Positions 13,766 to 22,690 are shown, counted from the first letter of the stretch. The stretch: DNA of 57,217 nt from Brasilonema sp. CT11 (GCF_017982655.1 NZ_JABXYX010000044.1:1-57217); one strand, 5' to 3'. The notes: a model not told the origin generated them from the letters alone. Numbers and translations: made by a program.

Positions 13766-16575
13766 ACTCAACTCTAGAATTAACCTTCGATTACTATCAG
13801 GTCGGTGGCAGCTTAAAGCCAAATGCCCCCAGCTATGTCAAGCGGCAAGCCGACAAACAACTATATGATGCGCTGATGGTTGGGGAGTTTTGCTGCGTGT
13901 TCAATAGTCGGCAGATGGGCAAGTCTAGCTTGCGGGTGCAGGCGATGCATGAACTGAAGCAGTCTGGCGTTAGCTGTGCTGCTGTTGATATCACCAGAAT
14001 TGGTAGCGAACACCTAACTCCAGAGAACTGGTACGGGGGTATAGTATCTGATTTGTGGCGGGGATTTAACCTCTTTGGTAAGGTGAATCAAAAAAACTGG
14101 TTGCAGGAGCATCAAGAGCTTTCTTTAGTTCAGCTCCTAGATCGATTTATTGAAGAAGTCTTGTTGGTGCATGTGCCAGGAAAAAGAATTGTAATTTTTG
14201 TCGATGAGATAGACAGCATTATCAGCTTAGATTTCTCAAGTGATGATTTTTTCGCGCTGATTCGGGCTTGTTACAACCAGCGAGTTGATCAACCAGAGTA
14301 CGAGAGGCTAACATTTTGTTTGCTAGGAGTAGCAACGCCTTCGGATTTAATTAGAGATAAAGCTCGTACCCCGTTTAATATTGGCAAGGCAATTGCCTTG
14401 GATGGGTTTAAGTTTAAGGAAGCCCAGACTTTAGAAAACGGGCTATTGGGTAAGGTTAGTGATCCCCAGGAAGTGCTAAGAGAGATTTTATACTGGACAG
14501 GAGGACAGCCTTTTTTAACTCAAAAGCTGTGTCAGCTCATATCAGAGGGATCAACAGTCGAAAATCCCCTGTCAGTTGAGCAGGTGGTAATGTCAAAAAT
14601 TATTGAGAATTGGGAATCTCAGGATCAGCCAGAACATTTAAAAACTATCCGCGATCGCCTCCTTGCCAATAAACACCGAACACAGCAAATACTCGGACTA
14701 TACCAATCCATTTTGTTACAGGAAGAAATAGATGCAGATCCCTCTTACGAACAAATGGAATTGCGGCTCTCGGGATTGGTAGTTAAGCATAATGGCAAAC
14801 TGAAAGTTTACAACCCTATATATAAGAAGGTTTTTAACCAAAAGTGGCTGATCCAGGAACTGGAGAAGCTTCGACCCTATGCAGAGGCTCTGAGCGCTTG
14901 GGTAGGAAGTCACTATCAAGATGATTCACGGCTGTTGCGTGGACAGGCATTTGAGGAAGGATGGAATTGGTTAGTCGATAAAGGCTTGGATCGACAGAAT
15001 AAATTCAGTATTGATGAACATCGGTTTTTAATTGCTAGTCGAGTGTTAGACAAACGAGGGACTTTAGCAGAAGCAGACCGACAAACGATTGAGATCGCAG
15101 AAGAATTGCTTCAGAAGGTTAGCAATCCTATGCGTGTAATTAGAAAAGTACTTAAAGTAACGAGATCTGAACCAGTTCTTGCCCAAAAGCTTTTCCGACT
15201 TATCCTCAATGAGCAATTTCCAATTTGCCAGGGAGAGGATGAAGCTGATTGGGTAGAACGGATGGTACGTAAGCGCATCATCGACAACTGGGAATTTCAA
15301 GACCAACCAGAGCACTTGAGGAAAATACGGGATGATCTTGTGCGGAATAAAGATGCCGAAAATTTACTGTCACTTTATCGGCAAGTTTTGCTATCAGAAA
15401 AGGTAATAGCTAATGACAGTCCTAAACAACTCGTTTTGTTAAGACTAGGTTTGGTAGTTAATTATCAGGGACAATTAGAAGTTGGCAATCATATTTATGA
15501 AAGCATTTTTAACCAGAATTGGGCTGGCAATGAATTAGGAAAAATAAAGTCTCAAAAGCAGTGGCAACGATTAAAGCTAGTTATGGTAACTGGGATTATT
15601 CTAGCAGTCGGTTTAGGAACTTATCGTGGGATCGATTTGTTATCAAGCGCAAGTCGTTGTCCACTTCAAGAGGTACTCCTTAATACTTGTATAGCAACTT
15701 TAGCTAAAGTAAAAAATGTCCCCTCAGGAACGTTTTACTATGGTGGTTCTACAAGCTTTGCTCCTCTGCGCTCTCCAGATGTAATTGCCGCTATTAACAA
15801 AGCACAGCCTTCATTTAACTTGGAATATACTCATCCAAAAGAAAAAAAACCTGGTTCACGAACGGGTATTGAAATGCTTTTGAACGGAGAACTGAATTTT
15901 GCTCAGTCTTCCGATACTCTTAAACCATATGAGTCACAAGATGCTACAAAAAAAGGCTTTACACTAGAGCAGAGACCTGTTGCAATTGATGGCATCGCCG
16001 TTTATGTAAACCTTGGGCTTCCAATCCGAGGTTTAACCCTGCAACAAGTGCAGCAAATTTTTGCTGGAGAAATCACAAATTGGCAGCAAGTAGGTGGTCC
16101 TAATCTGAATATTACAGTCTTCAGCCGTAACCCGAAAGCGGGCGGTACTGTGGATTTCTTCCAAAACAAGGTGTTAGCGGGAAAAGAGTTCGGTTCTTTT
16201 GAAGAGGTAAACAACACAACTGAGTCTTTAAATAAGGTTGCTAAAACTCTTGGTGGGATTGGTTACGCTACAGCTTCAGAAGTTGTCAACCAAAAAACCG
16301 TACATGTAAAACTTCTCCCACTGGCTTGGAGTGCTGATAAACCTTATATACCTCCGTTTAGCGGCACAAACATTGACATGGTAAATCAACAAGCTTTTAC
16401 TAATGATTCTTATCCAATAACTCGGAAACTCTATATCATCATCAAAAAAGACGGTGGTCGAGATGAGCAGGCTGGTATCGCTTATGCTAACTTACTCTTG
16501 AGCGTTGAAGGTCAAAAACTAGTTGAGCAAGCTGGTTTTGCACCTATTCGCCTTCGACCACTCACTTCCAAATAG
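13762..16575 (+). CDS. AAA NTPase - duplicated winged-helix segment - TM - PstS-like periplasmic binding domain
   Basis: This is a 937-residue protein. The N-terminal AAA-like part has Walker A NSRQMGKSSLRV (GKSS 53-56) and Walker B IVIFVDEIDSII, about 50 percent like the AAA-GUN4 protein. The C-terminal AAA segment (WTGGQPFLTQKLCQ to YNPIYKKVFNQKW) is repeated in diverged form at about 450-600 (SEPVLAQKLFRLIL to GNHIYESIFNQNW), with RxIIxNWExQDQPEHLxxIRD in both. One TM helix (about 604-626) is followed by a phosphate-binding-protein-like domain (about 650-930) with YYGGSTSFAPL, INFAQSSDTL-like and GQKLVEQAGFAPI signatures. The topology suggests a periplasmic ligand sensor driving a cytosolic NTPase. 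It overlaps the HTH-AAA gene by 4 bp and converges with murJ (15 bp). Confidence 0.82.
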   Translation: MNSTLELTFDYYQVGGSLKPNAPSYVKRQADKQLYDALMVGEFCCVFNSRQMGKSSLRVQAMHELKQSGVSCAAVDITRIGSEHLTPENWYGGIVSDLWRGFNLFGKVNQKNWLQEHQELSLVQLLDRFIEEVLLVHVPGKRIVIFVDEIDSIISLDFSSDDFFALIRACYNQRVDQPEYERLTFCLLGVATPSDLIRDKARTPFNIGKAIALDGFKFKEAQTLENGLLGKVSDPQEVLREILYWTGGQPFLTQKLCQLISEGSTVENPLSVEQVVMSKIIENWESQDQPEHLKTIRDRLLANKHRTQQILGLYQSILLQEEIDADPSYEQMELRLSGLVVKHNGKLKVYNPIYKKVFNQKWLIQELEKLRPYAEALSAWVGSHYQDDSRLLRGQAFEEGWNWLVDKGLDRQNKFSIDEHRFLIASRVLDKRGTLAEADRQTIEIAEELLQKVSNPMRVIRKVLKVTRSEPVLAQKLFRLILNEQFPICQGEDEADWVERMVRKRIIDNWEFQDQPEHLRKIRDDLVRNKDAENLLSLYRQVLLSEKVIANDSPKQLVLLRLGLVVNYQGQLEVGNHIYESIFNQNWAGNELGKIKSQKQWQRLKLVMVTGIILAVGLGTYRGIDLLSSASRCPLQEVLLNTCIATLAKVKNVPSGTFYYGGSTSFAPLRSPDVIAAINKAQPSFNLEYTHPKEKKPGSRTGIEMLLNGELNFAQSSDTLKPYESQDATKKGFTLEQRPVAIDGIAVYVNLGLPIRGLTLQQVQQIFAGEITNWQQVGGPNLNITVFSRNPKAGGTVDFFQNKVLAGKEFGSFEEVNNTTESLNKVAKTLGGIGYATASEVVNQKTVHVKLLPLAWSADKPYIPPFSGTNIDMVNQQAFTNDSYPITRKLYIIIKKDGGRDEQAGIAYANLLLSVEGQKLVEQAGFAPIRLRPLTSK

Positions 16576-16590
16576 TAATTGAGTTATTCT

Positions 16591-18207
16591 TTACCTTCTC
16601 AAAAAGCGCTCACGCAGACGAGATACAAAAATCTCGATCTCCGGTAATTTCATCATGGCAACAATCACAGCAAAAACGCCGATGCCAACTAAACCAGCAA
16701 TAGATATTTGCACCAGTTGAATTTGTAAAGCATCTTCACCTAAAAACTTCTGCAAAACCTCAAGAGTGCCATAGCTTGCTCCTCCAGCTACTAAGCTTGC
16801 AGTAGCTAAACCTAAAATTGGCAAACTCCACTCGCGCCAACGTAAACCATCCAGCCTGCGATCAAGCAACCATAACAACATTAATAACGAGATGAAATTT
16901 ACTCCAACTGTTGCTAGTACCAAACCAGGAGCACCGAAAGGTTTAAACAAAATCCAATCTAGCAAAGCGTTGAATATGATGTTAATCATACTAACGCGAA
17001 ATGGTGTCTGACCATCACCCAAAGCATAAAACACGCGCACCAAAACATCTCGCCCCAAATAAACAAACATTCCCAAACCAGAAGCTACTAGTATGGAGGA
17101 AACCAGCGCTGAGTCTCCTTGCTTGAAAGCACCGCGTTCATAAACCACTCGTACAATCGGGTCAGACAGCGCCATCATTAGCGCTCCCATTGGTAGCATG
17201 GTGAAGGCAGTGAGTATCATTCCTTGGCGAATTCGCAATTTTAGCTCTGTCCAATTTTCCGGTGCAGCTAGTCGAGAAAATATTGGTAATAAAGGTAATA
17301 AAATGATATTAGAAATAATTCCTAAAGGAGTTTGCACCAAGATATTGGAATAACGCAACCCAGAAGGAGCAGAAGGGATGAACGATGCAAAATACATATC
17401 TGTGTAGAGATTAATTTGCAACATCCCAGAAGAAAAGGTTGCTGGTGCCATGATTTTGAGTACGTCGCTCACCCCTGGCTGCTTAAAATTAAATCGCAGG
17501 CGCAACGTACCCAACCCTGCTCGTGCTTGGGCGATTTGCTGTATCAACCATTGCAGGAATGCTCCGGCTAAGGTACCCCCAGCTAAAACCATTCCGCCTA
17601 AAATGGCATATTGAGGAGAGCTAATTTTATGACTTAGTTGCAGAGCGAGGACACCCAAACCAAGAATTAGAATAATGCTGGAAAATAAAGGACTCAGAGA
17701 AAGTAGCCAGTATTGATTCGCTGTGTTGAGAGTCCCAAAACCAATACCAATCAGTCCTGCTAAAACTGCCATCGGTGCCATTATCCTCAGTTGCACAATG
17801 GCGCTTTCTTTGATGAATGCTCCGTTAGGAACAGTATCCAAACCTGGTGCTACTAAGTCAATCAAGTTAGGAGCAAATATCACCAGGAAAATCGTTACCA
17901 AAAGCAGCAAACCACCCACAAGGGTTGTCATTGTTTCCACCAAGGGAGCAGCTTCTTCTTGCTTGCGCCTGGCTAGAACGCTGACGATCGCACTATGGAA
18001 TGGTCCATTAACCCCACCTAGCAATATTAGCAGAAAACTGGGGATCATGTAAGCGAAGTTATAAGCATCGACAACACCCCCCGCACCAAAAGCGGCGGCG
18101 ATCGCTTGTTCGCGTACCAGCCCAAAAAATTTGCTGATTAACGTAGCAACGGCGATAATGCCAGCAATTCCGGCAAAAGAACGAGAGGCTTTTTGTTCTT
18201 GTGTCAC
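16591..18207 (-). CDS. murJ: MurJ lipid II flippase
   Basis: The protein has 538 residues from GTG 18207 (VTQEQKASRSFAGIAGIIAVAT). The frame extends back to a TTG at 18291, but relatives that I recall begin close to the KxSRSLAGIAGI segment. It is a polytopic MOP-superfamily protein with about 14 TM helices. Recognisable MurJ motifs are ISKFFGLVREQAIAAAFG, GGVNGPFHSAIVSVLARR, ERGAFKQGDSALVSSIL and YALGDGQTPFRVS. It moves lipid-linked peptidoglycan precursors to the periplasmic face. It is oriented away from recR and its 3' end abuts the AAA-binding-protein gene. Confidence 0.9.
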   Translation of the reverse strand: MTQEQKASRSFAGIAGIIAVATLISKFFGLVREQAIAAAFGAGGVVDAYNFAYMIPSFLLILLGGVNGPFHSAIVSVLARRKQEEAAPLVETMTTLVGGLLLLVTIFLVIFAPNLIDLVAPGLDTVPNGAFIKESAIVQLRIMAPMAVLAGLIGIGFGTLNTANQYWLLSLSPLFSSIILILGLGVLALQLSHKISSPQYAILGGMVLAGGTLAGAFLQWLIQQIAQARAGLGTLRLRFNFKQPGVSDVLKIMAPATFSSGMLQINLYTDMYFASFIPSAPSGLRYSNILVQTPLGIISNIILLPLLPIFSRLAAPENWTELKLRIRQGMILTAFTMLPMGALMMALSDPIVRVVYERGAFKQGDSALVSSILVASGLGMFVYLGRDVLVRVFYALGDGQTPFRVSMINIIFNALLDWILFKPFGAPGLVLATVGVNFISLLMLLWLLDRRLDGLRWREWSLPILGLATASLVAGGASYGTLEVLQKFLGEDALQIQLVQISIAGLVGIGVFAVIVAMMKLPEIEIFVSRLRERFLRR

Positions 18208-18323
18208 AAACAGTACCTGACCACTTTCTGAAGGGGCATATCTTGAAACATTTAACCTGAAATTTAGCAGTTTGTCAGGGTAGTTTGGCAAAAATTAGAA
18301 ATCTCAGTGTGTGAAATAATTTT

Positions 18324-18929
18324 TTAATTGACACCAAGCTTAAGGAAAGGTAATCCACTTGCCAAAGCGTATTCTAATTCTAAGGTACTGTGTAATACGT
18401 TGATATTGATAGGAGGCTTGGGATTCGGTGTTCGCGGTTGCAGAGATAGCTCATACCACACAACATCATGCCACGCACCAGACTTGTATCCTACACCTTG
18501 ATATATCCCTATGAACTGGAATCCCATTAGTTTATGAAGCCTTTCACTGGCTGTGTTTGGGAGAGTGACACCTGCGTAGGCGCTGTAGTAACCTTGAAGT
18601 ACGAGAATTTTAAACAGCGATGTATATAAAGCTCGTCCTATCCCAGAACGACGCACTGCATCATGGATATAAACAGATACATCAACAGCCCACTGATAGG
18701 CAGTTCGGTATCTATGAGGTGTAGCATAAACATATCCTAGAACTTCTCCATCACGTTCGCACACCAGCCAAGGCAACTTCTCTAGGACTTTTGCAATCCG
18801 CTGCTGCATTTCATCTAGAGTTGGTGGTTGAATTTCAAAAGACACAGGTGAATACTCGCAAAAAGGGGCGTAAATTTCCAGAACTTGCTCAGCATCCTGT
18901 TCAGTAGCAAACCTGATGATGGATGACAT
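18324..18929 (-). CDS. GNAT N-acetyltransferase, phosphinothricin acetyltransferase-like
   Basis: The protein has 201 residues from ATG 18929 (MSSIIRFATEQDAEQVLEIY). A longer GTG start at 19040 is possible, but the family begins with IRxATxxDA. The acetyl-CoA loop is seen in VYIHDAVRRSGIGRALYTSL. SPVSFEIQPPTLDEMQQRI, WLVCERDGEVLGYVYA and LHKLMGFQFIGIYQGVGYKSGAWHDVVWYE are hallmarks of the Pat/Bar subgroup. It probably acetylates a small amine; the substrate is not fixed by sequence. An unusual 35-residue tail (RTPNPKPPININVLHS) follows the domain. Confidence 0.85.
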   Translation of the reverse strand: MSSIIRFATEQDAEQVLEIYAPFCEYSPVSFEIQPPTLDEMQQRIAKVLEKLPWLVCERDGEVLGYVYATPHRYRTAYQWAVDVSVYIHDAVRRSGIGRALYTSLFKILVLQGYYSAYAGVTLPNTASERLHKLMGFQFIGIYQGVGYKSGAWHDVVWYELSLQPRTPNPKPPININVLHSTLELEYALASGLPFLKLGVN

Positions 18930-19046
18930 AGAAACCACACTCCCTTCTTCTGTTGTTGGAATTATATGCACAATATAGGATCTAGCAGCACTCATAACAT
19001 AAATGCTCACCTCGCCCCTGAAGCTGAGAGTTAAACTCACTCACCG

Positions 19047-19154
19047 CTATTTTTTCCAAGGTAACTTTGTGCCCATTTCAGTTAACGCAGAGAAGATGAG
19101 GTAGAGAATGAAAACACTGGCGCTGACAAGAAAAAGAACAACCTCGTTATCCAT
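19047..19154 (-). CDS. Candidate 35-residue single-TM protein
   Basis: ATG 19154 opens MDNEVVLFLVSASVFILYLI and continues FSALTEMGTKLPWKK to a TAG at 19047. It has one hydrophobic helix of about 20 residues with an acidic front and a basic tail, the format of cyanobacterial photosynthetic-complex miniproteins. It matches none that I can recall (PsbX, PsbM, PetN, Psb30 and others). The ribosome binding site is weak (CTGAG). Real but short; uncertain. Confidence 0.4.
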   Translation of the reverse strand: MDNEVVLFLVSASVFILYLIFSALTEMGTKLPWKK

Positions 19155-19335
19155 AATTGACTCAGAGGGGTGATGACTAGTACTGATAAAATGACATTCT
19201 ACCAAAATGAATGCAACTCGGGATTAATAAAAAATAAGTCAGAATTCAGAATGGAGGCAGTCCATTCTGAATTCTGACTCCTGAGTTGTGCATGTTCACA
19301 AAATTGCTTACACTCTTTGGGTGTGACCTTCAAGA

Positions 19336-19845
19336 CTAGCTTTTAATCATTTGCTGCACTTTTTGCTTAAGTGCCGGATCTTGGCTGATCGCTACTTGAA
19401 TTTGATTGAAACGTTCTAAACCTAGCCCTTCCTTTTGCAAAACTTGCTGCATGTTTGTATCAGCTTGTTCCTGAATTGACTTTAAACTTGTAACAGCTTT
19501 TTCATATTGTTGTTTTTCCTGTGATGTCATTGCTTGTTTTAGCTTCTCTGGAGGATTTTGCTGTGATTTATATATTTCCAAAAATCGTTCTTGACTCAAA
19601 CCAGACTTACTTATAACATCCCCCATCTGCTGAACTGCTCCCTGCTTTATCGCTCTGAGCTGTTTTATGGAGTTTGCAAATTTCTGAAGTTCCTCTGGAC
19701 TCACTTTGGTTTGGGATGTTCCTGGAACTTGAGGGGATGGAGATGAAGATGGAGATGTAGGTTTTGGTGCTTGTGCATGAGCCGACAGGCTGCTGACAAG
19801 AAGAAAAACAAAAATATAGCTACCTGTCAGAATTTGCTTAAACAC
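19336..19845 (-). CDS. Secreted DUF4168-family protein
   Basis: The 169-residue protein has a GTG start at 19845, fixed by a strong AAAGGAGGA (19853-19861) seven bases upstream. A signal peptide (SYIFVFLLVSSLSAHAQA) is followed by a Pro/Ser linker. Two helical repeats then follow with the DUF4168 pattern LQKFANSIKQLRAIKQ ... ISKSGLSQERFLEIYKSQQ and MQQVLQKEGLGLERFNQIQVAISQDPALKQKV. It is exported to the periplasm or cell surface; the function is unknown. Confidence 0.8.
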   Translation of the reverse strand: MFKQILTGSYIFVFLLVSSLSAHAQAPKPTSPSSSPSPQVPGTSQTKVSPEELQKFANSIKQLRAIKQGAVQQMGDVISKSGLSQERFLEIYKSQQNPPEKLKQAMTSQEKQQYEKAVTSLKSIQEQADTNMQQVLQKEGLGLERFNQIQVAISQDPALKQKVQQMIKS

Positions 19846-19861
19846 GTTGAGTTCCTCCTTT

Positions 19862-20742
19862 ACAATTTCGGTGTCCGGTGTCAGAAGAGTTTGTTGAATT
19901 TCCTCAACTGAGCCTCGGTTTGCATCGATTTTTCCGGCATATCTTTAGGCAGCATTTAGACAGCAAACAAGAGTTACTGTTTATCGCTAACGACTCTGGG
20001 TATGCTCTATCCTGGTAAGCGGGTGAAGTACCTACCAATAAAACGGAGTTGTTGCTGAGCGCAGTCGAAGCATCGTTTCTAGTAAGAGCTAAGCACTAAG
20101 GCGCACGCTCTACAAACGCGTCTCATTCGCCGCTGCCTTTTTGTATTGCTACAAATTGGTCTTACACCGCGTCTGGAGGTATTTTTTACCTTTATCCTCA
20201 CAAAGAGGAACCCGCGCAGCCGCCCTGCGTATTCCAAGGCAGTTTGATTGTGATTCAAGAATTCACATGGACTGTGCATACACCTTCCAGCGGCAAATTC
20301 TTTCCTTTGATCTACCGATTTTTCTGCGGCAAGGCTGTTACGCCTACTTTGATGTTTGCCTGTCTGTTCAATACGGTCAGATAGGTCATTGAGCAATACC
20401 ATTATACAAAAATGACCTGCGACATTCCGGAAAGATTGACGAGTTGTCCAGCTTATATCCTACAACGCCCACGCAGTACCCTACACCCTTACAACGCCAG
20501 ATGCCTCAAGTCGGGAAACCCTTTCGGCAGTTCCTCATGGGGGAAACCACGCCACATGCTACAAGTCGGCAGAGCCGCCCAATGCAGTGGCTCCCCAAGA
20601 CCGGACTGCCTCACCACAGCACTGGCTCCCCTTACACCCCTGTGTTTCAAATGAGTAATAACCAAATAACTCCCAAACAGTGCCCACCAAGCTCTCATAA
20701 ATGCCATCATAGTTATGATTAGAACTCATTGGAGATAAGACA
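19862..20742. other. Long spacer with dispersed repeats, no gene recognised
   Basis: The left half (to about 20400) has a mixed composition and frames open on both strands that match nothing I know. It includes a copy of the GAGCGCAGTCGAAGCA repeat core near 20056. The right half, about 20500-20620, is a GC-rich dispersed repeat containing AAGTCGGCAGAGCCGCCCAA, which is found inverted at 29333-29390 and partly at 22491-22600. The recR upstream region begins right after it. Confidence 0.5.
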
Positions 20743-21342
20743 ACGGTTTACGCACGCCCTCTAGCACGTTTAATTGAACAACTCCAACGCTTACCTGGAG
20801 TCGGTCCTAAAACTGCCCAGCGTCTGGCATTACATATTTTAAAGCGACCAGAAGCAGAAGTTGAGGCTCTGGCGCAAGCTTTGATTGAGGCAAAAAAACA
20901 AGTGGGTTTGTGTTCTGTTTGTTTTCACCTATCTGCTGAACCAGTTTGTGAAATTTGCCGCAACCCAAACCGTGACAACACGACTCTGTGTGTGATAGCA
21001 GATTCCCGTGACCTGATTGCCTTGGAAAAAACCCGTGAGTTCAAAGGCAAGTATCATGTCTTAGGTGGGGTGATTTCTCCAATTGAGGGCATTGGTCCAG
21101 AACAGTTGACTATCCAAGCTTTGGTGCGAAGGGTGAGTCAGCACAAGCCTGAAGAAGTGATTTTGGCAATTAGTCCAAGTGTGGAAGGTGAAACAACAAC
21201 ACTGTACGTTGGTCAATTACTAAAGCCATTTACCAAAGTGACGCGGATTGCTTTTGGTTTACCAGTGGGTGGGGATTTGGAGTACGCCGATGAGGTGACT
21301 TTGGCAAGAGCTTTGGAAGGTCGCCGAGAGTTAGATTATTAA
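20743..21342 (+). CDS. recR: Recombination mediator RecR with a non-canonical start
   Basis: RecR homology runs from [20 protein letters not shown] (at 20746) to the stop, about 199 residues, the usual RecR length. It includes the helix-hairpin-helix [11 protein letters not shown], the Cys4 zinc finger [16 protein letters not shown], and a Toprim domain with EGETTTLYV. It loads RecA at gapped DNA together with RecF and RecO. The frame has no ATG, GTG or TTG between the stop at 20716-20718 and the TTG at 20881, which would remove the DNA-binding hairpin. GGAG at 20731-20734 lies eight bases before an ACG (20743), my assumed start; an ATT at 20728 is the alternative. GTT at 20746 may be a mutated GTG start. 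Confidence 0.85.
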   Translation, partial: TVYARPLARLIEQLQRLPGVGPKTAQRLALHILKRPEAEVEALAQALIEAKKQVGLCSVCFHLSAEPVCEICRNPNRDNTTLCVIADSRDLIALEKTREFKGKYHVLGGVISPIEGIGPEQLTIQALVRRVSQHKPEEVILAISPSVEGETTTLYVGQLLKPFTKVTRIAFGLPVGGDLEYADEVTLARALEGRRELDY

Positions 21343-21632
21343 CCTTAGGACTTACGCATTGACAAAGACAAGAATATATGCATAAAGACTTGTGGGCAAA
21401 ATTTAAGATGCGATCGCTATAGCGACGGCAGCCAGGATTAGCAATTGCTCCTTGGACTTGGGCTGATTTGCCAACCTATCTCACACTTGTGTAGAGCATG
21501 ACCTTTTTTTGAATTCAAAGTTCCCTCGTTCAAAGGAGGGCTACGCCCTACCGAGTGACAATTATTTTTATATTTTCTCAGCATTGACCAAAACGTGGTC
21601 ACATCAACATGGCTGACTGCTTTTTCTCTGAT
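21343..21632. other. Spacer between recR and a response regulator
   Basis: It contains a HIP1 octamer (21410) followed by a GC-rich repeat piece. One short open stretch (21429-21494) reads QPGLAIAPWTWADLPTYLTL but has no start. There is also an inverted-repeat fragment, GGAGGGCTACGCCCTACC (21533-21550). No gene is supported. Confidence 0.35.
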
Positions 21633-22028
21633 TTAGTTCCAACACGCCTGAATGCGTGCAAGCAATCTATCCAAATTGATGGGCTTACGGATAAAATCAT
21701 CAAACCATATATCCAACTCTTGCATACTACTCATCTGTTGAGTACCTGTAATCAGCAAAATAGGAATGAAAGGTAACTTCTGATTTTGGCGGATACATCG
21801 GGCTAACTCATAACCATTCATTTTAGGCATGATCACATCTGACAAAACTAAATCAGGTGGCGAAGCCTCTATTTTTGCTAAAGCTATATTCCCATTGTTG
21901 GCTGTATCAACGTCGTAGCCCTCTTCTTCTAAAGCAGTTTGAAGCAAAGCCAGATTGAGTTCACAATCGTCCACAATTAATATTCGACGACGCTCAGATG
22001 ATTGCATAGATGCATACCCTAAATTCAT
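21633..22028 (-). CDS. Stand-alone response regulator receiver domain
   Basis: This 131-residue CheY-like receiver has the acidic pair Asp20-Asp21 (ILIVDDCELN), phospho-acceptor Asp64 (LVLSDVIMPKMNGYEL), Thr in LLITGTQQ and Lys115 in DDFIRKPINLDRLLARI. There is no output domain, so it should act by protein-protein contact downstream of an unlinked histidine kinase. An ATG at 22007 (MQSSERRRIL) is an equally possible start. No kinase gene lies nearby. Confidence 0.9.
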   Translation of the reverse strand: MNLGYASMQSSERRRILIVDDCELNLALLQTALEEEGYDVDTANNGNIALAKIEASPPDLVLSDVIMPKMNGYELARCIRQNQKLPFIPILLITGTQQMSSMQELDIWFDDFIRKPINLDRLLARIQACWN

Positions 22029-22180
22029 GGAGTTACAAAAATTTAGTATTTATACTCATAAAATTGAGCTTGACAAAAAATCTTAACATCTAAATCATTT
22101 TTTGGATAGGTGGCTAAAGTTTGATGACTTGCGACAAAGTCTAGAGTCAAACTAAAACAACAACAAGTAAGGAGCGTTAA

Positions 22181-22258
22181 ATGAGTGACCAGCTACCTAC
22201 GCAATTATCAAAGTTACATAACGAGATTTATACGCCGACTGAAACACAGCGGTTTTAG
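22181..22258 (+). CDS. 25-residue ORF with a strong ribosome binding site
   Basis: TAAGGAG (22168-22174) sits six bases before ATG 22181, which opens MSDQLPTQLSKLHNEIYTPT and stops at TAG 22256. The signal is better than for many genes here. The peptide is hydrophilic and unrecognised. It may be a small protein or the intact 5' end of a gene lost downstream, since the following 800 bp hold only repeats. Confidence 0.35.
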   Translation: MSDQLPTQLSKLHNEIYTPTETQRF

Positions 22259-22369
22259 AAGTGAGAGACTCTGACTGCCTTAATACCGTTTAACTTTAAG
22301 GTTAATACAAATAGCCAGCACCGAAAGCAGAAATTTATCTCGCAGAGGTAAATAATTGTAAAAAAATCA

Positions 22370-22690
22370 TTTGGTAAGAATTCAGGAGCCAGAATCCAGG
22401 AGTCAGCATAGTTAAAGAATCAGGGGAATATTTCATGAATGAAAATACCCCACGGTGCTAAACTCCTGACAAATTCTGGCTTCTGAACGCCAGACGCCTC
22501 AAGTCGGGAAACCCTTTCGGCAGTCGCCTGCGGAGGGAAACCCTATCAAGAGCGCTGCCTCACCCCGGCGCTGGCTCCTCCTGGGTGGTGAATTCTTACA
22601 TCATTTGTATCAGGCATTTTATCAATTTTTGTATTACAAATCACAAGAAAACTTGACAACTGATAACTGATAACTGTTGAGTAGTGTGTT
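22370..22690. repeat. Dispersed repeat block in the 22259-23078 spacer
   Basis: The block contains CAGGAGTCAG-type and CTGATAACTGATAACTG-type short repeats. A GC-rich unit (about 22489-22600) shares CCTCAAGTCGGGAAACCCTT with 20505-20524. The rest of the spacer, up to the gene at 23079, is AT-rich and shows no gene; the promoter of the TamB-like gene should be there. Confidence 0.55.

Noticed and set aside
20079-20402. Frames of 83-107 codons open on both strands
   Set aside because: No family resemblance, no ribosome binding site and Arg/Cys-rich composition; probably decayed or repeat DNA. I also considered RNase P RNA, tmRNA and 6S RNA and found no diagnostic motif.
21429-21494. Peptide QPGLAIAPWTWADLPTYLTL in the spacer after recR
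   Set aside because: Looks like a possible gene tail but is bounded by a stop just upstream and lacks a start; I could not assign it.
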